From Novosphingobium naphthalenivorans NBRC 102051 (GTDB taxonomy: Bacteria > Pseudomonadota > Alphaproteobacteria > Sphingomonadales > Sphingomonadaceae), in contig NZ_BCTX01000013.1 of assembly GCF_001590985.1 (NCBI RefSeq), positions 1 to 64,000 of the forward strand: a stretch of 64,000 nucleotides of DNA, read 5' to 3'. Shown here in pieces: positions 28,233 to 37,321 of this stretch. Position 1 is the first letter of the stretch; each line of letters begins with the position of its first letter. The notes under the pieces were generated by a model. The model was given only the letters and a program-made list of their open reading frames with translations. It had not been told where the DNA came from and searched no databases. The position numbers and the translations under genes were made by a program.

Positions 28233-28877
28233 ATGGCAACGCGGCCGCATACGCCCGATCACGCCGCGCTGATGGACAAGGTCTATCGCGGCCAGCGCCA
28301 TATCTACGACCTCACCCGCAAGTACTACCTGTTCGGCCGCGACCGGCTGATCCGCGAACTCGATTGCCAGCCGGGCATGGCCGTGCTGGAGCTGGGCTGC
28401 GGCACCGGGCGCAATCTGGAGCTGATCCGCAAGGCCTGGCCGGGCGTGCAGTGCCACGGGCTCGATATCTCCTCCGAAATGCTCAAGAACGCGCGCAAGC
28501 GCCTCGGCAGCGAGGGGCGGCTGGCGCTGGGCGATGCCACCAGTTTCGATGCCCCGGCCCTGTTCGGCCGCGAGGGGTTCGACCGGGTGGTGCTGTCCTA
28601 TGCGCTCTCGATGATCCCCGACTGGCAGGGCGCCCTCACCCGCGGCGCGGCGGCGCTGGCGCCGGGCGGATCGCTGCATGTGGTGGACTTCGGCGATTGC
28701 TCGGGGATGCCCGGCGTCCTGCGCGGCTTGCTCTATGGCTGGCTCGCCCGCTTCCACGTCTCGCCCCGGCAGGACCTGCCCGAAGTGGCCGAGCGGCTGG
28801 CCCATGCCCATGGACTGCGGCTCGAAGTCATGCGCGGCCCGCTTGGCTATTATCAGATGGTCCGCCTGACGCGTTGA
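28233..28877 (+). CDS. btaB: Diacylglyceryl-homoserine N-methyltransferase BtaB
   Basis: AdoMet-dependent methylase that trimethylates the head group to give DGTS. 214 aa. Motif I is LELGCGTGRNLELI, followed by CHGLDISSEMLKNA and LSYALSMIPDWQ. It is separated from btaA by 4 bp, so the two form an operon, and the pair is the recognised bacterial DGTS pathway of Rhodobacter type. Confidence 0.9.
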   Translation: MATRPHTPDHAALMDKVYRGQRHIYDLTRKYYLFGRDRLIRELDCQPGMAVLELGCGTGRNLELIRKAWPGVQCHGLDISSEMLKNARKRLGSEGRLALGDATSFDAPALFGREGFDRVVLSYALSMIPDWQGALTRGAAALAPGGSLHVVDFGDCSGMPGVLRGLLYGWLARFHVSPRQDLPEVAERLAHAHGLRLEVMRGPLGYYQMVRLTR

Positions 28878-28910
28878 GGCCCCGGCAGGTTCAGCTTATG
28901 CCATGGCCTC

Positions 28911-29888
28911 ATGACTAAGCCCCTGATTCGCAAACCCTCTGCCGAAGGCGTGGCGCTGGCTGCGCGCAAGATCGCGGAAATCCTGCCGCCTACGCCGCTA
29001 CTGCCTCTGGACGTCGATGGACAGACGGTCTGGTGCAAGGCCGAGTGCCTGCAGCCGATCGGCGCCTTCAAGATCCGGGGCGCCTGGCACCGCCTGACCG
29101 CGCTTTCCGACGAGGAACGCCCGCGCGGCGTCGTCGGCGTATCGAGCGGCAATCATGCCCAAGGCGTCGCCTGGGCCGCGCGGCGGCTGGGCATTGCCGC
29201 CACCATCGTCATGCCCAACGACGCGCCGGAAGTGAAACTGGCCAACACCCGCGCGCTCGGCGCCGAAGTCGTGCTCTACGACCGGCCCGGCGGCGAGGAC
29301 CGCGACGAAGTGGCCGAGCGGGTCCGCGACGAACGCGGCGCGACGCTGGTCCACGCTTTCGCCGATCCCTGGGTGATCGAGGGCCAGGGCAGCATCGGCA
29401 TCGAGATCGCCCAGCAGATGGCGGCAAGAGGCCTTGGCCAGCCGGATCTGATCGTCACCCCTTGCGGCGGCGGCGGTCTGACGGCCGGCCTTGCCCTGTC
29501 CGCCCCCGATGCCGCCGTCGTGCCGGTGGAACCCGAAGGCTGGGACGATATTCGCCGCAGTCTGGCCGATGGCGAAATCCGCCGCGTCGCCGCCGATGCC
29601 CCGCCCACGCCGTGCGATGCCCTGCAGACGCCCGAGACCCGCACGATCAACTTCGAGATCCTGCGCGAACGCTGCCCCTTCGGCCTTTTCGTCACACCCG
29701 CCGAAGTCCATGCGGCCCAGCGCCTCGCTTTCGAGAAGCTGCGCCTCGTGCTCGAACCGGGCGGCGCGGCGGCGCTGGCTGCGGTTCTGGCCGGAAAAGT
29801 GGATCTGGCGCCGCGCACCGCCGTGATCCTGACCGGCGGCAACACCGATGCAGCGGCTTTCGCGCGGGTTTTGACCGGCAGCAATTGA
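28911..29888 (+). CDS. Threonine/serine dehydratase-like PLP enzyme
   Basis: Fold type II PLP enzyme, 325 aa. PLP lysine K54 lies in PIGAFKIRGAW; VSSGNHAQGVAWAAR is the substrate loop; CGGGGLTAGLAL binds the cofactor phosphate. The absence of a C-terminal ACT domain fits a catabolic or serine-racemase-like dehydratase rather than biosynthetic IlvA. Exact substrate (threonine, serine or a hydroxyaspartate) cannot be told. Confidence 0.88.
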   Translation: MTKPLIRKPSAEGVALAARKIAEILPPTPLLPLDVDGQTVWCKAECLQPIGAFKIRGAWHRLTALSDEERPRGVVGVSSGNHAQGVAWAARRLGIAATIVMPNDAPEVKLANTRALGAEVVLYDRPGGEDRDEVAERVRDERGATLVHAFADPWVIEGQGSIGIEIAQQMAARGLGQPDLIVTPCGGGGLTAGLALSAPDAAVVPVEPEGWDDIRRSLADGEIRRVAADAPPTPCDALQTPETRTINFEILRERCPFGLFVTPAEVHAAQRLAFEKLRLVLEPGGAAALAAVLAGKVDLAPRTAVILTGGNTDAAAFARVLTGSN

Positions 29889-29940
29889 CAAGGCAGCCCA
29901 CCGGGCCGACGCTAACGACCTGATCTTGAGGGGAATGACA

Positions 29941-30369
29941 ATGACCGGAATGGCAATCCTGCAACCCGTGGTCGCCCTGGCGGCCTGGACCATGGTCATG
30001 TGGTTCTGGCTCTACGGCACCCGCATCCCGGCCATGAGCGCCGCCAAGATCGATCCGGAAGAACTCGCCGAAGACCCCACGATCACGCTCGACAATCTCC
30101 TGCCCCCGCAGGTCCAGTGGAAAGCCCACAATTACAATCACCTGCATGAAGCCCCTACGGTGTTCTATGCAGTCGCGATCGTGCTTGCCATCATCGGCCA
30201 GGGCGATGGGCTGAACGCGCAGATCGGCTGGGCCTATGTCGGCTTTCGCGTGCTCCATTCTCTGGTTCAGGCGACCATCAACAAGTTGCCGCTGCGCTTC
30301 GGCCTCTTCGCCCTGTCCAGCTTCTGCCTGATGTTCCTCGTCGCCCGCGCGGCGATGGCGCTGTTCTGA
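29941..30369 (+). CDS. MAPEG family membrane protein
   Basis: 142 aa, four TM helices. ATG 29941 was preferred over ATG 29935 because GAGGGG lies 8 bp before it. WKAHNYNHLHEAPTVFY is the family hallmark with Asn/His/Glu, and FRVLHSLVQATINKLPLRF contains the second conserved region. MAPEG proteins include glutathione transferases; bacterial members of this type have no settled substrate. Followed by a small gene 7 bp away. Confidence 0.85.
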   Translation: MTGMAILQPVVALAAWTMVMWFWLYGTRIPAMSAAKIDPEELAEDPTITLDNLLPPQVQWKAHNYNHLHEAPTVFYAVAIVLAIIGQGDGLNAQIGWAYVGFRVLHSLVQATINKLPLRFGLFALSSFCLMFLVARAAMALF

Positions 30370-30376
30370 GGCGTCC

Positions 30377-30634
30377 ATGGACTTCGACGACCAGCTTCGC
30401 CGCTATTTCGGCACCGACGATCCTGCCATGATCGCCCCCGCCGCGCTGGAAGCGGGGGTGGAGAAGATGCGCGTCGATTTCGGCATGGAAAAGGACAAGG
30501 GCCGCCGTTTCGCGCTGTGGAGCCTGATGTACCTGTTCGGCGGCGCGCCCGATCTCGATGTCGCGTTCGACAACGAGGACGACCGCAACGCCGCGCGCGA
30601 TTTCATGGACATGATGGACAAGGCGGGCGGCTGA
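30377..30634 (+). CDS. Small acidic hypothetical protein (85 aa)
   Basis: Soluble protein, 85 aa, with MDFDDQLRRYFGTDDPAMI at the start and an amphipathic core RFALWSLMYLFGGAPD. No catalytic motif or signal peptide. It lies 7 bp after the MAPEG gene, so is probably co-transcribed, and a terminator follows. I have the impression of similar proteins in sphingomonads but know no function. Confidence 0.7.
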   Translation: MDFDDQLRRYFGTDDPAMIAPAALEAGVEKMRVDFGMEKDKGRRFALWSLMYLFGGAPDLDVAFDNEDDRNAARDFMDMMDKAGG

Positions 30635-30685
30635 TCCGCCCAGCCTTCACAAGCCCGGGGCTGGCCGTCAGCCGGCACATAAGAC

Positions 30686-30715
30686 GGCCGCCGGCCTTTC
30701 GACCGGCGGCCTTTC
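30686..30715 (+). terminator. Rho-independent terminator
   Basis: Perfect 9-bp GC-rich stem (30686-30694 with 30703-30711), 8-nt loop, followed by TTTC. Between convergent small genes. Confidence 0.75.
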
Positions 30716-30730
30716 AAGACTGAAACCGGA

Positions 30731-30964
30731 CTAGCAGCTAGCCGGATGATGCTCGCCAATGGCCGAGCGCCACCTGGCAGGCGTCACTTTCCACTTCAAT
30801 TTGAGCTTGGCCGTCGGCGAGGCGTGGTCGTCGCCCTTGTCCGGGTCGTACGGCCGGTAGGTCTGCCCCGGAGGCGATTTCTCCAGGGCCTTGGTCGGCG
30901 CGGCATAGGCATTGCCCGCGAATACCAGTGAGAAAGCTATTGCAGCATAGGGAAGTGATTTCAT
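30731..30964 (-). CDS. Small exported hypothetical protein (77 aa)
   Basis: Start ATG 30964 is preceded by AGGAGGG. A signal peptide (AAIAFSLVFAGNAYA) is followed by a short mature chain of about 57 aa rich in Lys, Pro and Asp and ending in a cysteine. Periplasmic or secreted; no family recognised. It is read from an AT-rich intergenic region. Confidence 0.65.
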   Translation of the reverse strand: MKSLPYAAIAFSLVFAGNAYAAPTKALEKSPPGQTYRPYDPDKGDDHASPTAKLKLKWKVTPARWRSAIGEHHPASC

Positions 30965-31485
30965 GGATCGACCCTCCTTTTGCCCTCCCCGAGATGGGAC
31001 AGAAGGCAAAAGAAACATATCTTGCACGAAGGAAGCACTTCTAATTCGTTTTTCTAATCAGAATTGCTGCAAGAGCGAAGTTTTCGATAGAATTCTTGTT
31101 GCGAAGCAAAAAATTAAGATCGATTTACAAACACCATTCAGGAAACATATTTATAGTTGTTATATAACAACCATAACCAATCCTCGATTCCTCCCCCCAA
31201 ACATGGCGCAGCGGCGGGACAATCGAGAGCGAGGCAAGACAGTCCGGAACCTCGCGGCGTTACCTAACGGCCATGCCACCCATCATCGGCCACATCCGCG
31301 CATCACAACCATTGCCGCGCGTTCCGCAGCCTCGCGGATCGGCCGTGAATAACTCGAAAAAAGCGCAAAACCGGTCATTTTCAGCGACGAAAGCCCTGTT
31401 GGGCAGGCGCGAAAAGTCCATTTTCGTCGAAAAACGCCTCTGCGAGAGCATGGTTTTGTGCTCGCGGCGGTCCGCGCAGACAGGC
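30965..31485. other. 521-bp intergenic region with AT-rich core
   Basis: No credible gene. 31020-31200 is visibly AT-rich against the GC-rich surroundings and holds the promoter side of the small exported protein gene. It contains a perfect 16-bp palindrome (31156-31171). The plus-strand frame 30963-31352 lacks a ribosome site and shows no family features. Confidence 0.6.
31156..31171. promoter_or_regulatory. Perfect 16-bp palindrome GTTGTTATATAACAAC
   Basis: Self-complementary over all 16 bases, in the AT-rich gap about 190 bp upstream of the small exported protein gene. Looks like an operator for a dimeric regulator (inference). Confidence 0.6.
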
Positions 31486-31947
31486 CTAGAGCGATTCGAT
31501 CGCCAGCACCTCGATCGCATCCTCGCGGCCGTTGAAGGCAAGCAATTCGCCCTCCTCCGCCCCCATCAGCGCACGGGCGAGCGGAGCCGAGAACGCGACC
31601 AGTCCTGCCGCCGGATCGGCCTCGTCGTCGCCCACCAGCCCGAGCACGCGCTCCTTGCCGTTCAGCAGGAAGGTGACGCGGGTGCCGAAGGCTACCACGC
31701 TGCCGTCCGGTTCGGGCTGGACTTCGGCTGTCACTTGCCTGGTCTGCCAATAGCGCAAGTCGCGCTTGGCCGCCGTGAGCGCCGTTTCTTCCAGCTCGCC
31801 TTTCAGCAAGGCCTCCAGTTCGGCGACTTTTGCATCGATCAGGGCCTTGCCGCGTGCGGTCACAAGGTTCGGGCCGGGCGGGATCGGAATCTCGAACTTG
31901 GGTTCCAGATGCTCGTCATCGCCCTCGCGGCGGAAGGCGACGCTCAC
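31486..31947 (-). CDS. GreA/GreB-type transcript cleavage factor-like protein
   Basis: 153 aa from GTG 31947, which overlaps the stop of the RNA methylase gene (GTGA). A short N-terminal helical segment (LIDAKVAELEALLKGELEE) replaces part of the usual Gre coiled coil; the C-terminal GreA/B domain has FGTRVTFLLNGKERVLGLVG and ISAP-like FSAPLARALMGAEEGE. Binds RNA polymerase in the family. The tip acidic residues that stimulate cleavage are not clear, so it may modulate rather than rescue polymerase. Confidence 0.75.
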   Translation of the reverse strand: MSVAFRREGDDEHLEPKFEIPIPPGPNLVTARGKALIDAKVAELEALLKGELEETALTAAKRDLRYWQTRQVTAEVQPEPDGSVVAFGTRVTFLLNGKERVLGLVGDDEADPAAGLVAFSAPLARALMGAEEGELLAFNGREDAIEVLAIESL

Positions 31948-33218
31948 CGGTCCCTCACGAACAGGCTGGCGAGTTCGACATGCGTCGACCAGCGGAACTG
32001 GCCGACCGGGCGCAGTTCGACGAGCCGGAAGCCCTCTTCCACCAACCGCGCCGCATCGCGCGACCAGCTTGAGGGATTGCACGAGATATAGACCACGCGC
32101 TCCACATCCGATTGCGCGATGCACTCAACCTGCTCACGCGCGCCGGCACGCGGCGGGTCGAGCACGACGGCGGCGAACTTGCCGAGCTCGTCTGCCTGCA
32201 GCGGGTTGCGGAACAAGTCGCGGTGCTGCGCGAAGACCGGCAATTGCGCGCGGTCGGCAGCCGCCTTGCAGGCCAGATGCACATCGCGCGCAGCTTCGGC
32301 CGCAAGGACCTTCGTCTCCGGCCCGGCCAGCGCGAAAGCAAAAGTGCCCAGCCCGGAAAACAGGTCCGCCACGGTGGGCACGCCTTTCAGCCACTCGCAG
32401 GCGGCGCCCACCAGTGCATCCTCGCCATCGCGCGTCGCCTGCAGGAACGAGCCCGGCGGGAACGGCACCGAGACATCGCCCAGCTTCACAGTGACCGGAA
32501 CCGGCTCCCACACCGTCTCGAAGCCATAGCCACCATCCATGGTGAGACGCGCAAGGCCATGCTCCTGCGCGAAAGCCAGCATCGCCTCGGTGGCCGCGAG
32601 CCCTTCGGCGGTCAGGCCTTTGACGCCGAGATCGACGCCCTGCTCGACCAAGGTCATTTCGATATCGGCGGCCATGCGCGGCGTGGCGTGCTTGCCGGAC
32701 TTGCCGCCCTTTCGACTCTGGCCGCCCTTCTTCTCCGGCGCCGCCTTGCCCATGGTGATGAGCAGCTTGCGCAGCGGCCCCAGCAGTGCGGTGAGTTCGG
32801 GGGCAAGGACCGGACATTCCTCCAGCTCGACCAGCCGGTGCGACTTCGCCTCGCGAAAGCCGATCACCACCCGCCCGCCGGAACTTTCCGCGCGCAAGCT
32901 GGCGCGGCGGCGCGTGCCCGGCGGCGAGAGGTGCGGCGGGGCGATATGTTCAGCGCCCAGTTCCTGCGAGGCCGAAGCATTGCTCACCCGCGCTTCGACG
33001 AAAGCCTCCAGGCTCTCCTCGTCGAGCTGCTGCAACTGGCAGCCGCCGCAGCGGCCGAAATGGCGGCAGGCCGGCTCGACATGGTGCGGCCCCCATTCGA
33101 GCGTGCCGTCGCCATGCAGAATGTCGCCCGGCGCCGCCCCCCAGGCGAAGCGGCCGGAGGCAGTGACGCCGTCGCCCTTGGAAGCGATGCGCAGAATTTC
33201 TTCGGATTCGTCTATCAT
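31944..33218 (-). CDS. TrmA/RumA-family RNA (uracil-5-)methyltransferase
   Basis: 424 aa from ATG 33218. An N-terminal [4Fe-4S] cluster motif is seen in CRHFGRCGGC, with the fourth Cys later (EECPVL). The AdoMet domain has ADLFSGLGTFAFALAG, LDPPRAGAREQ and YISCNPSSWSRD with the catalytic Cys. Closest to RlmD/RumA enzymes that make m5U in 23S rRNA. It contains a Lys/Gly-rich linker (KKGGQSRKGGKSGK) in the middle. Confidence 0.87.
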   Translation of the reverse strand: MIDESEEILRIASKGDGVTASGRFAWGAAPGDILHGDGTLEWGPHHVEPACRHFGRCGGCQLQQLDEESLEAFVEARVSNASASQELGAEHIAPPHLSPPGTRRRASLRAESSGGRVVIGFREAKSHRLVELEECPVLAPELTALLGPLRKLLITMGKAAPEKKGGQSRKGGKSGKHATPRMAADIEMTLVEQGVDLGVKGLTAEGLAATEAMLAFAQEHGLARLTMDGGYGFETVWEPVPVTVKLGDVSVPFPPGSFLQATRDGEDALVGAACEWLKGVPTVADLFSGLGTFAFALAGPETKVLAAEAARDVHLACKAAADRAQLPVFAQHRDLFRNPLQADELGKFAAVVLDPPRAGAREQVECIAQSDVERVVYISCNPSSWSRDAARLVEEGFRLVELRPVGQFRWSTHVELASLFVRDR

Positions 33219-33265
33219 GGTCCCGATGCAACTCGTTTGATGCGATCTGCAGTACATCTCATATT

Positions 33266-33352
33266 CGTCGCCCCCGCGCAGGCGGGGGCCCCGCTGTCTT
33301 TTCCTTAGGTTACGTCGCAAGAAGCGGGATCCCCGCCTGCGCGGGGATGACG
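33266..33352. repeat. Inverted intergenic repeat pair (CCCCGCCTGCGCGGGG family)
   Basis: Two 30-bp arms, 33266-33295 and 33323-33352, are reverse complements at about 26 of 30 positions; each arm is itself palindromic around CCCGC-AGGCGGG. Between the RNA methylase and nnr genes. A common type of sphingomonad intergenic repeat (general knowledge). Confidence 0.8.
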
Positions 33353-33420
33353 AAAAATAGCGACGTGAACTTTGGTCTCAGGTGACTAGCAGGACGCGGC
33401 GGGCCTGCAAGTTTTGCCGC

Positions 33421-34833
33421 TCACAGGTGCGCTGCCAAGGCCTCGGGCACTTTCGCCGCCAGTTGCCCTGCGGTGAAGGCCGGGCCGCACAGCCGCGCAG
33501 CCTCGCCGTGGAGCCAGACGCCTTCGCAAGCCGCCTCGAATGCCGGAACACCTGCCGCGACCCGGCTGGCAATCACGCCCGCGAGCACGTCGCCCGTCCC
33601 GGCCGTGGACAGCCACGAAGTCGCGCGCGGCGCACAGGACAGACGGCCGTCGGGCGCGGCGATCACGGTATCCGGGCCCTTGGCCACGACCACCATGCCG
33701 CTGGCCCGGGCCAGAGCCAGCGCGCGATCAGGACGCGTGCCCGCGCCATCGAGTTCGAAGCTGCGCTCCAGCGCCACCAGTTCGCCTTCGTGCGGCGTCG
33801 CGATCGTGGGGGCCGTCCGCCCTGCCAGCGCGCGGGGGGAAAGCAGCACCAGCGCATCGGCATCCACCACCGCCGCCACCGGATCGGCCAGCGCCACTGC
33901 CAGCCGCTCGCGCGCCTCGCCATCACGGCCAAGACCGGGGCCGGCCAGCACCGCGCTGTTGCGGTCATCGGTCAGCACTTCGGAAAGTTCGCCGGTCTCG
34001 ACGACAATGTCGGTCGGCACATTGCGCTTGCTCTCGGCGAAGAGCTTCACATAGCCCGCGCCGGCCCCTTGCGCGGCCATGGCGGCCAGCAGAGAGGCCC
34101 CCGGCATCCGCCCACCCACGACGGCAAGCAGCCCGCGCCGGTACTTGTGCGCATCCGCCGCAGGCGCAGCCACTTGCGGCGCGCCAAGGACCTGCGCCGC
34201 GCCTTCCACCGGCGTCACCCCAATCGGCACCAGTTGCAGCGCCCCGATCTTCGCAGCGGCGGGCATCAGGAAATGCGCGAATTTCCAGGCGCCGAGCGCC
34301 ACGGTGAGATCGTATTGCGGCAGTCCCGGATTGAGCAGCATCCCGCTGTCCGACTGCACCCCGCTCGGCAGGTCCACGGCCACGCGGTGGCGGTGATGCG
34401 CGGCAAGGCGGGTTAGCAGGGCGAAATGCTCGTCCGAAAGCGGCCGGGTGAGCCCGCTGCCGAACAGGCAATCGACCAGCACGTCGCCGTGGGCATCGGC
34501 ATCGGGGCCGAGCACTTCGCCGCCGTACAAGGCGCGCGCGTTCTTCGCCGCCTCGGTCTTCGGCCCGGTCGCCGCCACGACCTCGACATGGCCGCCCCGC
34601 TCGCGGATCGCTTCGGCCACGACATAGCCGTCGCCGCCATTGTTGCCGGGGCCGCAGAGCACCGTGACCTTGCGGTGCGCGGACATGCGCCAGACCCAGT
34701 CCGCCACGCCGCGCCCGGCAATCTGCATCAGCGCGTCGACGGAGGAACCGGCATCGATCAGCGCCTGCTCGGCCTCGCGCATCTGCGCGACAGTGAGGAT
34801 CTGGGCGAGGCGGGGAAGTTCAGTGTGCAGCAT
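33421..34833 (-). CDS. nnr: Bifunctional NAD(P)H-hydrate epimerase / dehydratase
   Basis: Repairs damaged NADH hydrates. 470 aa. The N-terminal YjeF_N epimerase domain (about 1-210) shows CGPGNNGGDGYVVAEAI and VDCLFGSGLTRPL; the C-terminal ADP-dependent dehydratase domain (about 215-470) shows AGPGLGRDGEA, PHEGEL and STAGTGDVLAGVIA. Both domains are complete. The start overlaps the upstream lipoprotein gene by 14 bp. Confidence 0.93.
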   Translation of the reverse strand: MLHTELPRLAQILTVAQMREAEQALIDAGSSVDALMQIAGRGVADWVWRMSAHRKVTVLCGPGNNGGDGYVVAEAIRERGGHVEVVAATGPKTEAAKNARALYGGEVLGPDADAHGDVLVDCLFGSGLTRPLSDEHFALLTRLAAHHRHRVAVDLPSGVQSDSGMLLNPGLPQYDLTVALGAWKFAHFLMPAAAKIGALQLVPIGVTPVEGAAQVLGAPQVAAPAADAHKYRRGLLAVVGGRMPGASLLAAMAAQGAGAGYVKLFAESKRNVPTDIVVETGELSEVLTDDRNSAVLAGPGLGRDGEARERLAVALADPVAAVVDADALVLLSPRALAGRTAPTIATPHEGELVALERSFELDGAGTRPDRALALARASGMVVVAKGPDTVIAAPDGRLSCAPRATSWLSTAGTGDVLAGVIASRVAAGVPAFEAACEGVWLHGEAARLCGPAFTAGQLAAKVPEALAAHL

Positions 34834-35155
34834 GGGCTTTCGTCGTGACGGGGAACACGTAGCGATCGGCTCCTACCGTAACGTCGAGCTTGCCGTCCAC
34901 CAGCTTTGTCTGCGCCGGCTCGGCGCCGTCGGTCACGGCAAGGCCGGAGCCGTCGGTCATGACATCGAAACGCCGGAACGCGCCGTCCGGGTGATGGACG
35001 ATCAGCGTGAGCTTGCCGCCTTGCTCCGACCGTTCGACGGAGCAGACCTCCGCGAGCCTGGCCGAACCGGCCACCGCACAGGCGATGTGCTCGTCCCCCG
35101 CAGCGACCGGCGGCGGCTGGCTGCTGGAGGAACAGGCGGCGAGCAAGAAAGTCAT
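34820..35155 (-). CDS. Short lipoprotein of unknown function
   Basis: 111 aa from ATG 35155. Very short signal with lipobox (MTFLLAACSSSSQPPP). The mature domain has two or three beta segments (LTLIVHHPDGAFRRFDV; VTVGADRYVFPV). The upstream palindromic repeat (35165-35188) ends in GAGGAGGGGG and is the only ribosome-site-like sequence, 9-12 bp before the start. Overlaps nnr by 14 bp, so the two are co-translated. No family recognised. Confidence 0.7.
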   Translation of the reverse strand: MTFLLAACSSSSQPPPVAAGDEHIACAVAGSARLAEVCSVERSEQGGKLTLIVHHPDGAFRRFDVMTDGSGLAVTDGAEPAQTKLVDGKLDVTVGADRYVFPVTTKAHAAH

Positions 35156-35164
35156 CAGGTAAAG

Positions 35165-35282
35165 CCCCCTCCTCTTCAGAGGAGGGGGTTGGGAGTGGTG
35201 CTGACGCTGTGCGACGGTTTCGCTGCGCGAGCGATGCTGCGCATCGCCACCACCCCTGCGCCCCTCCTCTGAAGAGGAGGGG
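35165..35282. repeat. Palindromic repeat element, CCCCTCCTCT-AGAGGAGGGG family (copy 1)
   Basis: Two self-complementary ends, 35165-35188 and 35261-35282, enclose about 70 bp with a second stem (GGGAGTGGTG with CACCACCCC). A near-identical copy lies at 50645-50796. Between ilvD and the lipoprotein gene. Confidence 0.9.
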
Positions 35283-35316
35283 AAAGGCAGTTCCAAACGC
35301 CGCGCGGGCAATGCCC

Positions 35317-37173
35317 TCACCCGCGCTTGAGCTGGCTCACGTCGCGCACGGCGCCCTTGGCGGCACTGGTGGTCATGGCGGCATAGGCCTGCAGTGCGGC
35401 CGAGACCTTGCGCTGGCGCGGGTGGACCGGAGACCAGGCCTCGGGCCCGCGCGCCTCCTGTGCGGCCCGGCGCGCGGCCATTTCCTCGTCGGAAACCAGG
35501 AGGTTGATCGTGCGGTTCGGGATGTCGATGGCGATGGTGTCGCCGTTCTCGACCAGGCCGATCTCGCCGCCCTCGGCCGCTTCGGGCGAAGCATGGCCGA
35601 TCGAAAGGCCCGACGTGCCGCCCGAGAAACGCCCGTCGGTCAGCAGCGCGCAGGCTTTGCCCAGCCCCTTCGACTTGAGGTAGCTGGTGGGATAGAGCAT
35701 TTCCTGCATACCCGGCCCGCCGCGCGGCCCTTCGTAGCGGATGACGACAACGTCGCCCGCTTCGACCTGTCCGCCAAGGATACCCGCGACGGCCGCATCC
35801 TGGCTTTCATAGACCCGCGCCTTGCCGGTGAACTTGAGGATGCTGTCATCCACGCCCGCCGTCTTCACGATGCAGCCATCGCGCGCGATGTTGCCGAAGA
35901 GCACGGCAAGCCCGCCGTCCTGGCTGAAGGCGTGCTCCTTGCTGCGGATCACGCCGTTCTCACGATCGAGATCGAGTTCGTCCCAGCGGCGCGACTGGCT
36001 GAAGGCGGTCTGCGTCGGCACACCGCCCGGCGCGGCCTTGAAGAATTCCTGCACCGAAGCGTCATTGGTGCGGGCAATGTCCCAGCGGTTGAGCGCATCG
36101 GCCATGGTCTTGCTGTGGACAGTCGGCAGATCCGTATGCAGCAGACCGGCACGGTCCAGCTCGCCCAGGATCGCCATGATGCCGCCGGCGCGGTGGACGT
36201 CTTCCATGTGGACGTCGGCCTTGGCGGGGGCGACCTTGGAGAGGCACGGCACCTTGCGGCTGAGGCGATCGATATCGGCCATGGTGAAATCAACACCCGC
36301 TTCGTTCGCCGCGGCAAGCAGGTGCAGCACGGTGTTCGTCGAGCCGCCCATCGCGATGTCCAGGCTCATGGCGTTCTCGAACGCTTCGAAACCGGCAATG
36401 GCGCGCGGCAGGACGGATTCGTCGTCCTGCTCGTAATAACGCTGGCACAGGTCGACGGCGAGACGGCCGGCTTCGCGGAACAGGCGCTCACGGTCGCCAT
36501 GGGTGGCGAGCATCGAGCCATTGCCCGGCAGCGAGAGGCCCAGTGCTTCGGTGAGGCAGTTCATCGAGTTGGCCGTGAACATGCCCGAGCACGAGCCGCA
36601 GGTCGGGCAAGCGGACCGCTCGATGGCCTTCACTTCCTCGTCGGTATAGCTGTCGTCCGCCGCGGCGATCATCGCGTCGATGAGGTCGAGCGCGTGCTCC
36701 TTGCCCTTGAGCACGACCTTGCCCGCTTCCATCGGCCCGCCCGAAACGAACACCACCGGGATATTGATGCGCAGCGCGGCCATCAGCATTCCGGGCGTGA
36801 TCTTGTCGCAGTTGGAAATGCAGACCATGGCATCGGCGCAGTGCGCATTGACCATGTATTCGACGCTGTCGGCGATCAGGTCGCGGCTGGGCAGCGAATA
36901 GAGCATACCGTCGTGGCCCATGGCGATGCCGTCATCGACCGCGATGGTGTTGAATTCCTTGGCGACACCGCCCGCCGCCGCGATCTCTTCCGCAACGAGC
37001 TGGCCGAGGTCCTTGAGGTGGACATGGCCCGGCACGAACTGCGTGAACGAGTTCACCACGGCAATGATCGGCTTGCCGAAGTCGCTGTCCTTCATGCCGG
37101 TCGCGCGCCACAGGCCACGGGCACCGGCCATGTTGCGGCCGTGGGTGGAAGTGCGGGAACGATAGGCGGGCAT
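35317..37173 (-). CDS. ilvD: Dihydroxy-acid dehydratase
   Basis: Third enzyme of valine/isoleucine synthesis; 618 aa, the length of the [2Fe-2S]/[4Fe-4S] bacterial enzyme. Cluster cysteines are in [12 protein letters not shown] and [26 protein letters not shown] and [14 protein letters not shown] are conserved. C-terminal [19 protein letters not shown] contains the active-site serine. No other ilv genes are nearby. Confidence 0.95.
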   Translation of the reverse strand: MPAYRSRTSTHGRNMAGARGLWRATGMKDSDFGKPIIAVVNSFTQFVPGHVHLKDLGQLVAEEIAAAGGVAKEFNTIAVDDGIAMGHDGMLYSLPSRDLIADSVEYMVNAHCADAMVCISNCDKITPGMLMAALRINIPVVFVSGGPMEAGKVVLKGKEHALDLIDAMIAAADDSYTDEEVKAIERSACPTCGSCSGMFTANSMNCLTEALGLSLPGNGSMLATHGDRERLFREAGRLAVDLCQRYYEQDDESVLPRAIAGFEAFENAMSLDIAMGGSTNTVLHLLAAANEAGVDFTMADIDRLSRKVPCLSKVAPAKADVHMEDVHRAGGIMAILGELDRAGLLHTDLPTVHSKTMADALNRWDIARTNDASVQEFFKAAPGGVPTQTAFSQSRRWDELDLDRENGVIRSKEHAFSQDGGLAVLFGNIARDGCIVKTAGVDDSILKFTGKARVYESQDAAVAGILGGQVEAGDVVVIRYEGPRGGPGMQEMLYPTSYLKSKGLGKACALLTDGRFSGGTSGLSIGHASPEAAEGGEIGLVENGDTIAIDIPNRTINLLVSDEEMAARRAAQEARGPEAWSPVHPRQRKVSAALQAYAAMTTSAAKGAVRDVSQLKRG

Positions 37174-37321
37174 CAGGGGAACTCCGGTAAAACGCGCAAG
37201 GCAGCGCGGGAATGCTAGATCGCGCCCCTACGCCAAACACGCGCTTATCCGAAGCACAAAATGTCCCGGAAAGCCGAATGCCTTTCCAAATGATGCGCGG
37301 CGCATGACCCCGCGCGCGCCG

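Noticed and set aside
30963..31352. 129-aa plus-strand frame in the AT-rich gap
   Set aside because: Starts inside the reverse gene start, has no Shine-Dalgarno, and shows no domain or signal; treated as non-coding.
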